From an uncultured Lamprocystis sp. (GTDB taxonomy: Bacteria > Pseudomonadota > Gammaproteobacteria > Chromatiales > Chromatiaceae): a stretch of DNA of 33,536 nt. The notes under the pieces were generated by a model. The model searched no databases, was not told the origin of the DNA, and saw only the letters and a program-made list of their open reading frames with translations. Numbering within the stretch: the first letter of the stretch is position 1; each line of letters begins with the position of its first letter. The position numbers and the translations under genes were made by a program. The stretch spans positions 1 to 33,536 of the forward strand of contig NZ_CAIZIZ010000217.1 in NCBI RefSeq assembly GCF_903933125.1, given 5' to 3'. Shown here piece after piece: positions 14,950-22,771 of this stretch.

Positions 14950-15888
14950 ATGAACGTGAATAAGGACTATTACGCGACGCTGGGACTGACGCCATCGGCC
15001 GACTCGGTCGTGCTACGTGCAGCATTCAAAGCGCTGGCACAGCGTTATCACCCGGACAAATCGGGGATCGACCGTGACCAGGCCAGTGAGCGCATGGCCG
15101 AGATCAACGAGGCTTATCGTGTCCTCAGCGATCCGGCGACCCGCACGAAATATGATCAGCTGCGGGAGAAAACGACGCAGAACGCGGATACCGCCTTCGC
15201 CGACAGCGACACCGAGCCCACGGCGGGCAGCCCGTTGGATGCGGATTGGAAGATCGCGGTCCAGTTCTATCCCGAACTGAAAGAGATCCGTCTGGGGCTT
15301 GCCAGGATCTCCTGGAAACTCGCCGAGTCCTTTCGCGCTCGGCTCCTGAAAACCAAAGAGTTCGTCAACGCCCGCACATTAGCCGCTGAACTGGAGAACG
15401 AGTTTTTGGCTCTCTATTTTGGAGCCAATCCCAAGACCCTGGATTTCGGCAAGAGTCTTATTCTGGATGGCCGCCGGGATGCCGCCAGAGATCTCAATCG
15501 CGCAATTCGGATTTTGGGGCACGGCGCCGAGCCGGATAAGGTCATTGCGGTGATCCGGAGCAAATACGATCTCCCCGACACCGGCGCCGCCTGGCGTTAC
15601 GATACCACCGGCAAACGCCGGGGGGTCAGGGCACAACGTTTTGCCAGTGAAAACGGCATGGTGCTGATGGAACTCCTTGAGCGTATCCGCAACCGCGAAG
15701 TGCCAGGATTCATCATCGACGGCATCTTTTATGTGGAGATCGACGAGCATGGCAAGCCTTTGCCGTTAAACCGCAAGCCGGTGCGTGTCACGCGCGCGTC
15801 CGCCAACGTTGGCAGCTATGTGCTGATCGGGCTGCTCTTTGTTTCAGTCATTGCGCTGTTTTTTCTGATTTCGAGTTATTTATTTTGA
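14950..15888 (+). CDS. J-domain (DnaJ-like) protein with C-terminal membrane anchor
   Basis: A 312-residue protein. Residues about 6-72 form a J domain (DYYATLGL, HPD at 34-36, then EINEAYRVLSDPATRTKYD), the module that stimulates DnaK-type Hsp70 ATPase. The Gly/Phe region and zinc-finger cysteines of true DnaJ are absent. Residues about 95-270 are an unassigned soluble region. The last roughly 26 residues (SYVLIGLLFVSVIALFFLIS core) are a single hydrophobic segment ending at the C terminus, so a tail-anchored protein is likely. It sits between gatA and gatB on the same strand, 86 bases after gatA and 32 before gatB. The start has no strong ribosome binding site. The client is unknown, and a link to the amidotransferase is only positional. 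Confidence 0.85.
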   Translation: MNVNKDYYATLGLTPSADSVVLRAAFKALAQRYHPDKSGIDRDQASERMAEINEAYRVLSDPATRTKYDQLREKTTQNADTAFADSDTEPTAGSPLDADWKIAVQFYPELKEIRLGLARISWKLAESFRARLLKTKEFVNARTLAAELENEFLALYFGANPKTLDFGKSLILDGRRDAARDLNRAIRILGHGAEPDKVIAVIRSKYDLPDTGAAWRYDTTGKRRGVRAQRFASENGMVLMELLERIRNREVPGFIIDGIFYVEIDEHGKPLPLNRKPVRVTRASANVGSYVLIGLLFVSVIALFFLISSYLF

Positions 15889-15920
15889 AACACTCTTCAG
15901 CTTCCCCCAGGTAACACAGC

Positions 15921-17357
15921 ATGCAATGGGAAACCGTGATCGGTCTCGAGATCCATACCCAGCTCGCGACCCAATCCAAGATCTTCTCGGGCGCGCCCAC
16001 CCGTTTCGGGGCTGAACCCAACACCCAGGCCTGCGCCATCGACCTGGGCCTGCCTGGCGTCTTGCCGGTCCTCAATGCCGAAGCGGTCCGGCTCGCCGTG
16101 CGCTTCGGTAAAGCGATCGCCGCGGAAGTCGCCGAGCGTTCAGTGTTCGCCCGCAAGAATTATTTCTATCCCGACCTACCCAAGGGGTATCAGATCAGTC
16201 AGTACGAGTTTCCGATCGTCGGCGAAGGGCGGGTGGAGATCGTGCTGGATGACGGGACGGTCAAGGAGATCGGAGTGACGCGGGCGCATCTGGAGGAGGA
16301 CGCGGGTAAGTCACTGCATGAGGATTTTCATGGGCTGACCGGTATCGATCTGAACCGCGCCGGCACGCCCCTGCTGGAGATCGTCTCGGAGCCGGATATG
16401 CGCTCACCCCAGGAAGCGGTGGCCTATGCGCGCAAGGTCCACCAGATCGTGCGCTGGATCGGAATCAGCGACGGGAACATGCAGGAAGGCTCGTTTCGGG
16501 TGGACGCGAATGTCTCGGTCCGTCCGCTGGGCACGGTGACCTTTGGGACCCGCGCCGAGATCAAGAACATCAACTCATTCCGCTTCCTGGAGCGGGCGAT
16601 CCAGTTCGAGGTCGAGCGTCAGATCGATCTGCTCGAAGCCGGTGGCCGGGTCGTCCAGGAAACCCGGCTCTATGATCCGGACCGGGATGAGACCCGCACC
16701 ATGCGCACCAAGGAAGAGGCGAATGATTACCGCTATTTCCCGGACCCGGATCTGTTGCCGGTCGAGGTCGATGCGGCCTTGATCGCCGCCGCGACGGCGG
16801 ATTTGCCGGAGTTGCCGGATGCCATGCGCGAACGCTTCCGGGAAGACTATGGCATCGGCGAATACGACGCCAATCTGCTGACCGCCAGCCGTGACCTGGC
16901 GGGGTATTTCGAGACGGTCGCCCAGACGAGCGCCGAACCCAAGCTGGCGGCGAACTGGATCAGCGGTGAACTGGCGGCGGCGCTCAACAAAGCCGGGCTG
17001 GAGATCACCGCGAGTCCGGTGACGGCGTCTCAACTCGCCGGGATGATCCAACGCATCACGGATGGAACCATCTCGGGCAAGATCGCCAAGCAGGTGTTCG
17101 AGTCGATGTGGAACGGGGGCGGCGATGCGGATACGGTGATCGAGACGCAAGGACTGCGACAGATCACCGACTCCGGCGCGATCGAATCACTGATCGATAC
17201 CATCATCGCCGCCAACCCCGGTCAGGTCGAGCAGTACCGCGCGGGTAAGGACAAGGTCTTCGGGTTCTTCGTCGGCCAGGTGATGAAGCAGAGCCAGGGC
17301 AAGGCCAATCCGCAACAGGTCAATGACCTGTTGAAGCAGAAGCTCGCCGGCGGCTAA
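15921..17357 (+). CDS. gatB: Asp-tRNA(Asn)/Glu-tRNA(Gln) amidotransferase subunit B
   Basis: This 478-residue subunit phosphorylates the tRNA-bound Glu or Asp and transfers ammonia delivered from GatA. The N-terminal [13 protein letters not shown] and KIFSGAP, the GDGR-like [11 protein letters not shown], and [12 protein letters not shown] are signature GatB segments. Also seen are [17 protein letters not shown] and KNINSF. The C-terminal YqeY-like tail (about 330-478) binds tRNA and contains [13 protein letters not shown] and [29 protein letters not shown]. Length is normal. It ends the gat cluster and is followed by a palindromic repeat in a convergent intergenic region. Confidence 0.96.
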   Translation: MQWETVIGLEIHTQLATQSKIFSGAPTRFGAEPNTQACAIDLGLPGVLPVLNAEAVRLAVRFGKAIAAEVAERSVFARKNYFYPDLPKGYQISQYEFPIVGEGRVEIVLDDGTVKEIGVTRAHLEEDAGKSLHEDFHGLTGIDLNRAGTPLLEIVSEPDMRSPQEAVAYARKVHQIVRWIGISDGNMQEGSFRVDANVSVRPLGTVTFGTRAEIKNINSFRFLERAIQFEVERQIDLLEAGGRVVQETRLYDPDRDETRTMRTKEEANDYRYFPDPDLLPVEVDAALIAAATADLPELPDAMRERFREDYGIGEYDANLLTASRDLAGYFETVAQTSAEPKLAANWISGELAAALNKAGLEITASPVTASQLAGMIQRITDGTISGKIAKQVFESMWNGGGDADTVIETQGLRQITDSGAIESLIDTIIAANPGQVEQYRAGKDKVFGFFVGQVMKQSQGKANPQQVNDLLKQKLAGG

Positions 17358-17419
17358 TCCGGACAGAGCCTTGGTGTAGGGGCGGGTTTGAAACCCGCCC
17401 CTACGTCCGGTTATCACGT
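17358..17419. repeat. Dispersed palindromic repeat, copy 1 (between gatB and the SDR gene)
   Basis: The 29-base core at 17376-17404 is a hairpin, with GTAGGGGCGGGTTT pairing with AAACCCGCCCCTAC around a central G. Similarity to the copy at 19659-19720 extends without gaps over 62 bases with 10 mismatches. It follows the gatB stop directly and lies between convergent genes, a place where a bidirectional transcription barrier would fit. There is no T-run. Confidence 0.85.
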
Positions 17420-17483
17420 CCGATGGCTATAAAGGCCCCAAATTGCATCGCGTCTCCGATTCGCATACCGCGCCGGGCGCGGT

Positions 17484-18182
17484 TTAGACGCGCAAGCTGG
17501 AGAGCCCGGCGTCCAGATGCAGGATCTGACCGGTGCTCAGGCGCGCATCGTCGAGCAGCCAAACCGCCGCCCGCGCCAGATCGGCGGCCTCCCCGATCAC
17601 CTTGAGTGGGTGCCGCTCGGCCGCTGCCGCGCGTTTTTCCGCGGTCGCCAGCAACCGCTCGGCCAAGGGGGTCGCGGTCAGGGTCGGCGCGATGGCATTG
17701 ACGCGGATGCGCGGGGCAAATTCAGCCGCCAGCGCGCGGGTCAGTCCCTCAATGGCACCCTTGGCCGCCGCCACCGAGGCGTGATAAGGCATTCCAGTAC
17801 CCGCGGCAACACTGCTGAAGAGCAAAATGCCGGCGCTTTCGGCCTGCCGTAATGACGGCAGGGCGCCCTGGATAGCGCGTACGGCGCCCATCACATTCAA
17901 ATCCAGATCTTCGCGCCACTCGTTCTCGGTCAACCGCTCGAAGGGTCGCAGGCGGATACTGCCTGGGCAGTAGGCCAGTCCGTCGAGTGTCGGCGGCAGT
18001 CGATCGCCCGGAAAGGGGTCTTGACGGACATCCCAACGCACACTGGTGACTTGCGGGTGGTCGGCCGCCCGCTCCGGGTGCCGCGACAATTGGGTGACCT
18101 GGTGCCCCTGGTCAATCAGTGTCGTCAGCAGCGCGGCACCGATGCCGGAAGTGCCGCCGACGATCAGGAAGTGTTTGGACAT
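17484..18182 (-). CDS. Short-chain dehydrogenase/reductase-like protein lacking the catalytic Tyr
   Basis: A 232-residue Rossmann-fold protein. The nucleotide-binding GGTSGIG (9-15) and helix alpha-4 NVMGAV are present. A serine pair (S123-S124) and K141 are in the SDR positions. The residue four before the Lys, normally the catalytic Tyr, is V137 (HASVAAAKGAIEGLTRAL), and the usual NNAG strand reads YCPGSI. It may bind NAD(P) without ordinary SDR catalysis, or use another residue such as Y133. The ATG at 18182 is preferred to an upstream GTG/ATG-type extension because GGTSGIG then starts at the normal distance. It is convergent with gatB, and the substrate is unknown. Confidence 0.82.
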   Translation of the reverse strand: MSKHFLIVGGTSGIGAALLTTLIDQGHQVTQLSRHPERAADHPQVTSVRWDVRQDPFPGDRLPPTLDGLAYCPGSIRLRPFERLTENEWREDLDLNVMGAVRAIQGALPSLRQAESAGILLFSSVAAGTGMPYHASVAAAKGAIEGLTRALAAEFAPRIRVNAIAPTLTATPLAERLLATAEKRAAAAERHPLKVIGEAADLARAAVWLLDDARLSTGQILHLDAGLSSLRV

Positions 18183-18522
18183 GGTCCGAATTCCGGTTGG
18201 GGGCCCGGGGAGTCCGGGCAAGAATTACGAGGTATCGTCTCACCTGGGTTTTTCAACGGCTGTTCAGCAGGCGCGCAGGTCAAACCCTGGCCGAGCCTGC
18301 ACGCACGGCGCCGCGCATGCTCGAACACTACGAAGCGTATTGGAATAGCCTAACATTTCGCGCTGATGGACGCCGTCCGTCGAACCCCTGCAGGATGACG
18401 CCAGGACCGGAGGATGCCCTTGACATCGCCTGGACAGGTACCACCTTCCTAGGTGACCGGCACAAGACCGGGTCATGTAGAAAAAGTCCGGCCAGGCGCC
18501 GGTCAACCACGAGGAGAACACG
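18183..18522. other. Intergenic region between the SDR gene and a 32-codon ORF
   Basis: About 340 bases without a convincing gene. It should carry the leftward SDR promoter and any rightward promoter for the small ORF. TTGACA occurs at 18420-18425 on the plus strand, but no acceptable -10 follows at 16-18 bases. Frames crossing it have no recognisable product. Confidence 0.4.
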
Positions 18523-18621
18523 ATGGATGATCAAACCGACTATCTCGAGTCTTACTGCCCCGACAGCCGGGTTCATGCGATGATCAACAATCCGGAAACC
18601 GAGGGAATTGACGAAGGCTGA
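18523..18621 (+). CDS. Possible 32-residue acidic small protein
   Basis: An ATG at 18523 is preceded by a strong GAGGAGA ribosome binding site (18511-18517, five bases of spacing) and opens 32 codons ending in TGA. The product is acidic and polar (it begins MDDQTDYLESYCPDSRVHAM and ends EGIDEG), with one Cys and no membrane segment. A GC-rich hairpin follows directly (18629-18649). No family was recognised. The ribosome binding site, hairpin and position before a good gene argue for a real gene, but its length leaves room for chance. Confidence 0.5.
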   Translation: MDDQTDYLESYCPDSRVHAMINNPETEGIDEG

Positions 18622-18628
18622 GCCCGTC

Positions 18629-18649
18629 CGGGGGCCTTCCCGGCCCCCG
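18629..18649 (+). terminator. GC-rich hairpin after the 32-codon ORF
   Basis: CGGGGGCC (18629-18636) pairs perfectly with GGCCCCCG (18642-18649) across a five-base loop. It starts eight bases after the small ORF stop. No T-run follows, so it may be a weak terminator or a 3' stabilising stem. Confidence 0.4.
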
Positions 18650-18703
18650 CGATGTTGCGGCAATTAACGAAACCTCATCCATTAAGAGTTAGGAGCGCGC
18701 GGC

Positions 18704-19627
18704 GTGAAGGTGGCAATCATCGGTGGTACGGGGTTCGTTGGCTCCTATCTCGTGGAACGACTCCTCCAAGACGGTCACGTCCCCCGCTTACTGGTTCGCG
18801 CGGGCAGCGAGTCGAAGGTCGAGCGCCACGTCGAGTGTGAATGGATCACCGGTGAGGTTGGAGACACCACTGCAGTCGGTCGCTGCGTCGAAGGTACTGA
18901 CGCCGTCATCTATCTCATCGGCATCCTGCGCGAGTTCCCATCGCACGGCATCAGCTTCGATGCACTTCAACACCGTGGGGTGGTGGACACTCTGAACGCG
19001 GCCAGGCAGCAGGGCGTGCAGCGCTTCCTCTTGATGAGCGCCAATGGCATCCGCGCCGACGGCACCGCCTATCAGCGCACGAAATTTCAGGCCGAGGCAG
19101 CCGTTAAAGCATCCGGGATGGACTGGACCATCTTCAGACCCTCGGTGATTTTCGGCGATCCGCGCGGCCGGATGGAATTCTGCGACCAACTCAAGCGCGA
19201 CATTATCGACAGCCCGATCCCCGCACCCCTGTTCTACACGGGCCTGCTGCCGTTCAATGCCGGTCAGTTTCAGCTTGCGCCGGTGAGCGTCACCGATGTG
19301 GCGGCCGCGTTCGTCCAGGCGCTCACCGATCCGCGCACGCACGCCCAGACCTACTGTCTCTGCGGCCCGGACGCACTGAGCTGGAAGGCGATCCTCGGCA
19401 CCATCGCCGCGGCCGGCGGTCGCTCCAAGTGGATGCTGCCGGCACCCGTGTTCGGGATCAAAGCGGCCGCGCGTCTGTTCGATCGCTTTCCCTGGTTCCC
19501 AATCACCCGCGGCCAGATCGAGATGCTGATGGAGGGCAATGTCTGTACGCAGGACGACGGCTTCGCCCGGCTCGGCGTGACCCCGCGCCCCTTCAACAAA
19601 GAGGCGCTGGCCTACCTGAGGAACTGA
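18704..19627 (+). CDS. Atypical SDR, complex I NDUFA9-like NAD(P)-binding protein
   Basis: A 307-residue protein. The N-terminal Rossmann motif GGTGFVG (8-14), DAVIYLIGIL, RFLLMSANGI and the YQRTKFQAEAAVKASGMDWTI region (split by the Y...K pair) match atypical extended SDRs of the NDUFA9 type. These bind NAD(P)H and in mitochondria are a complex I accessory subunit. In bacteria the role is unsettled, with quinone- or nucleotide-sugar-related functions proposed for relatives. The GTG start follows TAGGAG (18690-18695), while no ATG fits the Rossmann spacing. It stands alone before the ccm operon, with a palindromic repeat downstream. Length is normal. Confidence 0.8.
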   Translation: MKVAIIGGTGFVGSYLVERLLQDGHVPRLLVRAGSESKVERHVECEWITGEVGDTTAVGRCVEGTDAVIYLIGILREFPSHGISFDALQHRGVVDTLNAARQQGVQRFLLMSANGIRADGTAYQRTKFQAEAAVKASGMDWTIFRPSVIFGDPRGRMEFCDQLKRDIIDSPIPAPLFYTGLLPFNAGQFQLAPVSVTDVAAAFVQALTDPRTHAQTYCLCGPDALSWKAILGTIAAAGGRSKWMLPAPVFGIKAAARLFDRFPWFPITRGQIEMLMEGNVCTQDDGFARLGVTPRPFNKEALAYLRN

Positions 19628-19658
19628 CCCGACGGCCATATCGCCTTCGTACCGGAAA

Positions 19659-19720
19659 TCCAGACAGGCCCTTAGCGTAGGGACGGGTTTGAAACCCGCC
19701 CCTACATCCAGTTATCGTGT
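19659..19720. repeat. Dispersed palindromic repeat, copy 2 (between the NDUFA9-like gene and ccmA)
   Basis: Second copy of the element at 17358-17419. The core at 19677-19705 keeps the perfect hairpin apart from one base (GTAGGGACGGGTTT against AAACCCGCCCCTAC). It follows the NDUFA9-like gene by about 30 bases and precedes the ccm operon. The rest of the 256-base gap (to 19883) is GC-rich and shows no gene. Confidence 0.85.
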
Positions 19721-19883
19721 TGGGCGCCGATCATCAGGCGACGGGCGGGTTGTCGGAATCCGCGCCAACGTTTAAGGTTGCGCCCTTGCGGCGACGGGAC
19801 CGGTAGCGGCCGTCGCGACGCGACGGCGTTGCCCGGACCGGGCGGCCAACCCTGCGACTGCCCCAAGGATCTCCATAACCCTC

Positions 19884-20501
19884 ATGCTTCAGGTAGCCCA
19901 GCTCGAATGTCGGCGTGGTGACCGCTTGCTGTTCTCCGGACTGGACTTCGAGGTCGGACCCGGTACCCTACTTCACGTGCGGGGACGTAACGGCAGCGGC
20001 AAGACGACCCTGCTGCGCACCCTGTGCGGTCTCTACACCGCCGATCACGGGGAGGTGCACTGGCGCGGCGAGTCGATCCGCGCCTTGGGCGAGGATTACC
20101 GGCGCGACTTGCTTTATTTCGGCCATCTGAACGGAATCAAAGGCGATCTGACCGGAGTCGAGAACCTGCGCCTGGCCGCTACCCTGGATGGCGACAAAGC
20201 CGACACGCGGACGGTCTGGGCCGCCCTGGCCCGCATCGGGCTGGCCGGGTTCGAGGATATTCCCACGCGGATGCTCTCGCAGGGCCAGAAAAAGCGCACG
20301 GCCCTGGCGCGTCTGATCCTGAGCCGGGCGCCGCTGTGGATACTCGACGAGCCCTTCACCGCACTGGATACGGATGCGGTCGACCTGCTCCAGCAGTTGA
20401 TCGCGGACCAGGTCGCGAACGGCGGACTGGTGGTGCTCACCACCCATCAGGAAGTGCCGCTGACCTCGGGTCAGGCCTGCCACCTGGACCTGGGCCGCTG
20501 A
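19884..20501 (+). CDS. ccmA: Heme exporter ATP-binding protein CcmA
   Basis: A 205-residue ABC ATPase. It powers the CcmABCD complex that releases heme-loaded CcmE at the cytoplasmic membrane during System I cytochrome c maturation. Walker A is GRNGSGKTT (34-42), the ABC signature is LSQGQKK (131-137) and Walker B is LWILDE (151-156), followed by PFTALD. The H-loop region reads VVLTTHQEVPL. Length is typical. It is first in the operon, with ccmB starting 23 bases after its stop. The upstream gap holds a palindromic repeat, and no clear promoter was identified. Confidence 0.95.
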   Translation: MLQVAQLECRRGDRLLFSGLDFEVGPGTLLHVRGRNGSGKTTLLRTLCGLYTADHGEVHWRGESIRALGEDYRRDLLYFGHLNGIKGDLTGVENLRLAATLDGDKADTRTVWAALARIGLAGFEDIPTRMLSQGQKKRTALARLILSRAPLWILDEPFTALDTDAVDLLQQLIADQVANGGLVVLTTHQEVPLTSGQACHLDLGR

Positions 20502-20524
20502 GCCCGGAGCCGAGGCCGGATACG

Positions 20525-21196
20525 ATGCTTAAGGTTTTCTGGAGCGTCCTGCACCGTGACTTGCTGCTCGCCATGCGGCGGCGCACCGACGTGTTGACAA
20601 CGCTGTTTTTCTTCCTGATCGTCGTCAGCCTGTTTCCCTTGGGCGTCGGCACCGAAACCGCGGTCCTGCGCACCCTGGGACCGGGGGTGGTCTGGGTGGC
20701 GGCCCTGCTCGCCTCCATGCTGGCGCTGGAGCGGCTGTTCGCCGCGGACTTCGAGGACGGCACCCTGGAGCAATTGCTGCTGACCGATCAGCCGCTGGTG
20801 CTGTTGGTGCTGGCCAAGATCACGGCCCACTGGTTGCTGACCGGACTGCCCCTGGTCTTGATGGCGCCCCTGGTCGGCATGCAATATCACCTGACCGACC
20901 CGGCCATCGGCATCATGATGGCCGCCTTGCTGCTCGGCACCCCGGTGCTGAGCCTGATCGGGGCCATCGGTGCCGCCCTGACACTGGGCCTGCGCGGCGG
21001 GGGCATCCTGTTATCGCTGCTGATCCTGCCGCTCTATATTCCGGTGCTGGTCTACGGCGCGGGGGCGGTGGAACTGGCCGCGGTGGAACTAACCGCAACC
21101 CGACCCTATCTGATGCTGTTGGCAGCCTTCCTGCTGTCGTCGCTGATCCTGGCGCCGCTCGCATCCGCGGCCGCGCTGCGCATTTCAATCGAATAA
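20525..21196 (+). CDS. ccmB: Heme exporter membrane protein CcmB
   Basis: A 223-residue polytopic membrane protein forming the permease with CcmA. The start MLKVFWSVLHRDLLLAMRRR and the early LFFFLIVVSLFPLGVG segment are typical of CcmB, and about six hydrophobic segments follow. The frame is open far upstream to 20024, but that part overlaps ccmA and is not coding. The ATG at 20525 gives the family length and lies just after the ccmA stop. Confidence 0.93.
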   Translation: MLKVFWSVLHRDLLLAMRRRTDVLTTLFFFLIVVSLFPLGVGTETAVLRTLGPGVVWVAALLASMLALERLFAADFEDGTLEQLLLTDQPLVLLVLAKITAHWLLTGLPLVLMAPLVGMQYHLTDPAIGIMMAALLLGTPVLSLIGAIGAALTLGLRGGGILLSLLILPLYIPVLVYGAGAVELAAVELTATRPYLMLLAAFLLSSLILAPLASAAALRISIE

Positions 21197-21219
21197 CACT
21201 GCACCGCCCGAGCTACCCG

Positions 21220-21978
21220 ATGTCCAGCGCCTGGTCCAAGTTCGCTTCACCGTCCACCTTCTATCCCCTGGCGGGACGGATGATTCCGGTCTTCTGGGTA
21301 CTGGCGGCCGGTTCGCTCCTGGTCGGCCTCTACTGGGGCTTCTTCGAGACCCCGGATCAACTCGGCGGCAGCAATGCCCAGAAGGGCTACTATCGGATTA
21401 TCTTCCTCCATGTCGGCGCCGCCTGGATGTCGATGTGGCTCTATGCGGTGATGGTGGGCTGGGCGGCGATCGGGCTGGTCTTCAACACCCGGCTGTCGTA
21501 TATGATGGCCAACGCCATCGCCCCGACCGGGGCCATCTTCACCTTCCTGGCACTCTGGTCCGGGGCCTTCTGGGGACGCCCGAGCTGGGGGACTTACTGG
21601 GATTGGGACCCGCGGCTGACGTCGGAGTTGATCCTGTTCTTTCTCTACATCGGCTACATCGCCCTGCACTCGGCCATCGACGATGCCCGCCGGGCCGACC
21701 GGGCCGCGGCCCTGCTGGCCATCGTCGGGCTGGTGATGGTGCCGGTGATCTTCTGGTCCATCAACTGTCCGGACCCCAATCAGTGCGCGGCCCTGCACCA
21801 GCGCTCGGGGCTCGGCAAGGTAGACGGGGATATCCTGTTCGCCATGTTGATGACCACGCTCGGGTTCTGGATGTACGCCTTCGCGACAACCCTGATGCGC
21901 GTGCGCACCATCATCCTGACGCGCGAGGCACAGACCACTTGGGCCGCGGAGACGATCCAGGCGGAGGTCCGCTCATGA
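21220..21978 (+). CDS. ccmC: Heme lyase/handling protein CcmC
   Basis: A 252-residue integral membrane protein that presents heme to CcmE. The tryptophan-rich WWD motif reads WGTYWDWDPR (123-132), and a periplasmic heme-ligand His candidate is H64 (IFLHVGAAWM). The second His is H193 in ALHQ. The loop before it reads INCPDPNQC, with two Cys, where many family members have a WWN segment. It lies 23 bases after ccmB. Six hydrophobic segments fit the family topology. Confidence 0.95.
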   Translation: MSSAWSKFASPSTFYPLAGRMIPVFWVLAAGSLLVGLYWGFFETPDQLGGSNAQKGYYRIIFLHVGAAWMSMWLYAVMVGWAAIGLVFNTRLSYMMANAIAPTGAIFTFLALWSGAFWGRPSWGTYWDWDPRLTSELILFFLYIGYIALHSAIDDARRADRAAALLAIVGLVMVPVIFWSINCPDPNQCAALHQRSGLGKVDGDILFAMLMTTLGFWMYAFATTLMRVRTIILTREAQTTWAAETIQAEVRS

Positions 21979-22042
21979 TCGGAAACCCTGGCCCAGCGCG
22001 CCCGCGCAGTTCACGTCAAGGCGCCAAGACGCCGGGAAAACC

Positions 22043-22237
22043 ATGAACGAAGGCTTGATGCATTTCCTGTCCCAGGGCGGTTACGCCCAATTTGTGTGGG
22101 GCGCCTATGGCATGGCCCTACTGTTGCTGGTCGGCGAGGTGGTCGGTTTGCGGCGCCAGCGGCGAACTATTTTAGCGCGGCTCAGTCGATTAATGCGGTT
22201 AGGTACTCCGCGCGACAACCCGCGGGATCATGAGTGA
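22043..22237 (+). CDS. ccmD: Heme exporter protein CcmD
   Basis: This 64-residue single-span membrane protein assists release of holo-CcmE from CcmABC. The typical GGYAQFVWGAYGMALLLL core is visible (about 12-29), followed by a basic RRQRR stretch on the cytoplasmic side. It is short and variable like other CcmD proteins. The C-terminal tail beyond about residue 50 is not conserved in character. It lies between ccmC and ccmE with short spacers. Confidence 0.88.
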   Translation: MNEGLMHFLSQGGYAQFVWGAYGMALLLLVGEVVGLRRQRRTILARLSRLMRLGTPRDNPRDHE

Positions 22238-22255
22238 GGCATTCCGAGGCATTTC

Positions 22256-22771
22256 ATGAAGGCACGACAGAAACGGCTGGTCCTGGTCAGTGTGGCGATC
22301 ATCGGCGTCGGCGCCGCCGCGGCGCTGGCCCTGAGCGCACTACAAAGTAATATCTCCTACTTTTTCAGCCCATCCCAGGTGATGGCCAGAGAGGCGCCGG
22401 CGGATCACGTCTTCCGCCTGGGGGGTCTGGTTTCCGAGGGTTCGGTCCAGCGGGCGGAGAACGGGCTCACCGTCACCTTCGATGTGACCGATCTGGCGCA
22501 AACCGTCAAGGTTTCCTACACCGGCATCCTCCCCGATCTCTTCAAGGAGGGTCAGGGGGCCGTGACCCGCGGACGGCTGGGCCCGGATGGGGTCTTTTAC
22601 GCCGAGGAGGTGCTGGCCAAACACGACGAGGAATATATGCCGCCCGAGGTCGCCGACAGCCTCAAGACCGAACATGCACAGGGGCTGACGCAAAGCCTGA
22701 GCAACACGCCGGCCGCTGCCCCTCAACAAGCCGCGGCGCAGACTGCCGATCCGCGGACGGTGACCCGATGA
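22256..22771 (+). CDS. ccmE: Periplasmic heme chaperone CcmE
   Basis: A 171-residue membrane-anchored heme chaperone. It has a basic N terminus and one hydrophobic span (about 8-28). A periplasmic OB-fold domain follows with FRLGGLVSEGSV and AVTRGRLGPDGVF. The covalent heme-binding histidine is H123 in LAKHDEEY, with the conserved Tyr at 127. It receives heme from CcmC and passes it to CcmF/H. The stop overlaps the ccmF ATG by four bases (ATGA). Confidence 0.95.
   Translation: MKARQKRLVLVSVAIIGVGAAAALALSALQSNISYFFSPSQVMAREAPADHVFRLGGLVSEGSVQRAENGLTVTFDVTDLAQTVKVSYTGILPDLFKEGQGAVTRGRLGPDGVFYAEEVLAKHDEEYMPPEVADSLKTEHAQGLTQSLSNTPAAAPQQAAAQTADPRTVTR

Noticed and set aside
18420-18448. TTGACA hexamer as promoter of the 32-codon ORF
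   Set aside because: No acceptable -10 element follows at 16-18 bases.
20024-20524. N-terminal extension of CcmB
   Set aside because: It overlaps ccmA out of frame and is not membrane-like. The ATG at 20525 gives normal CcmB length.
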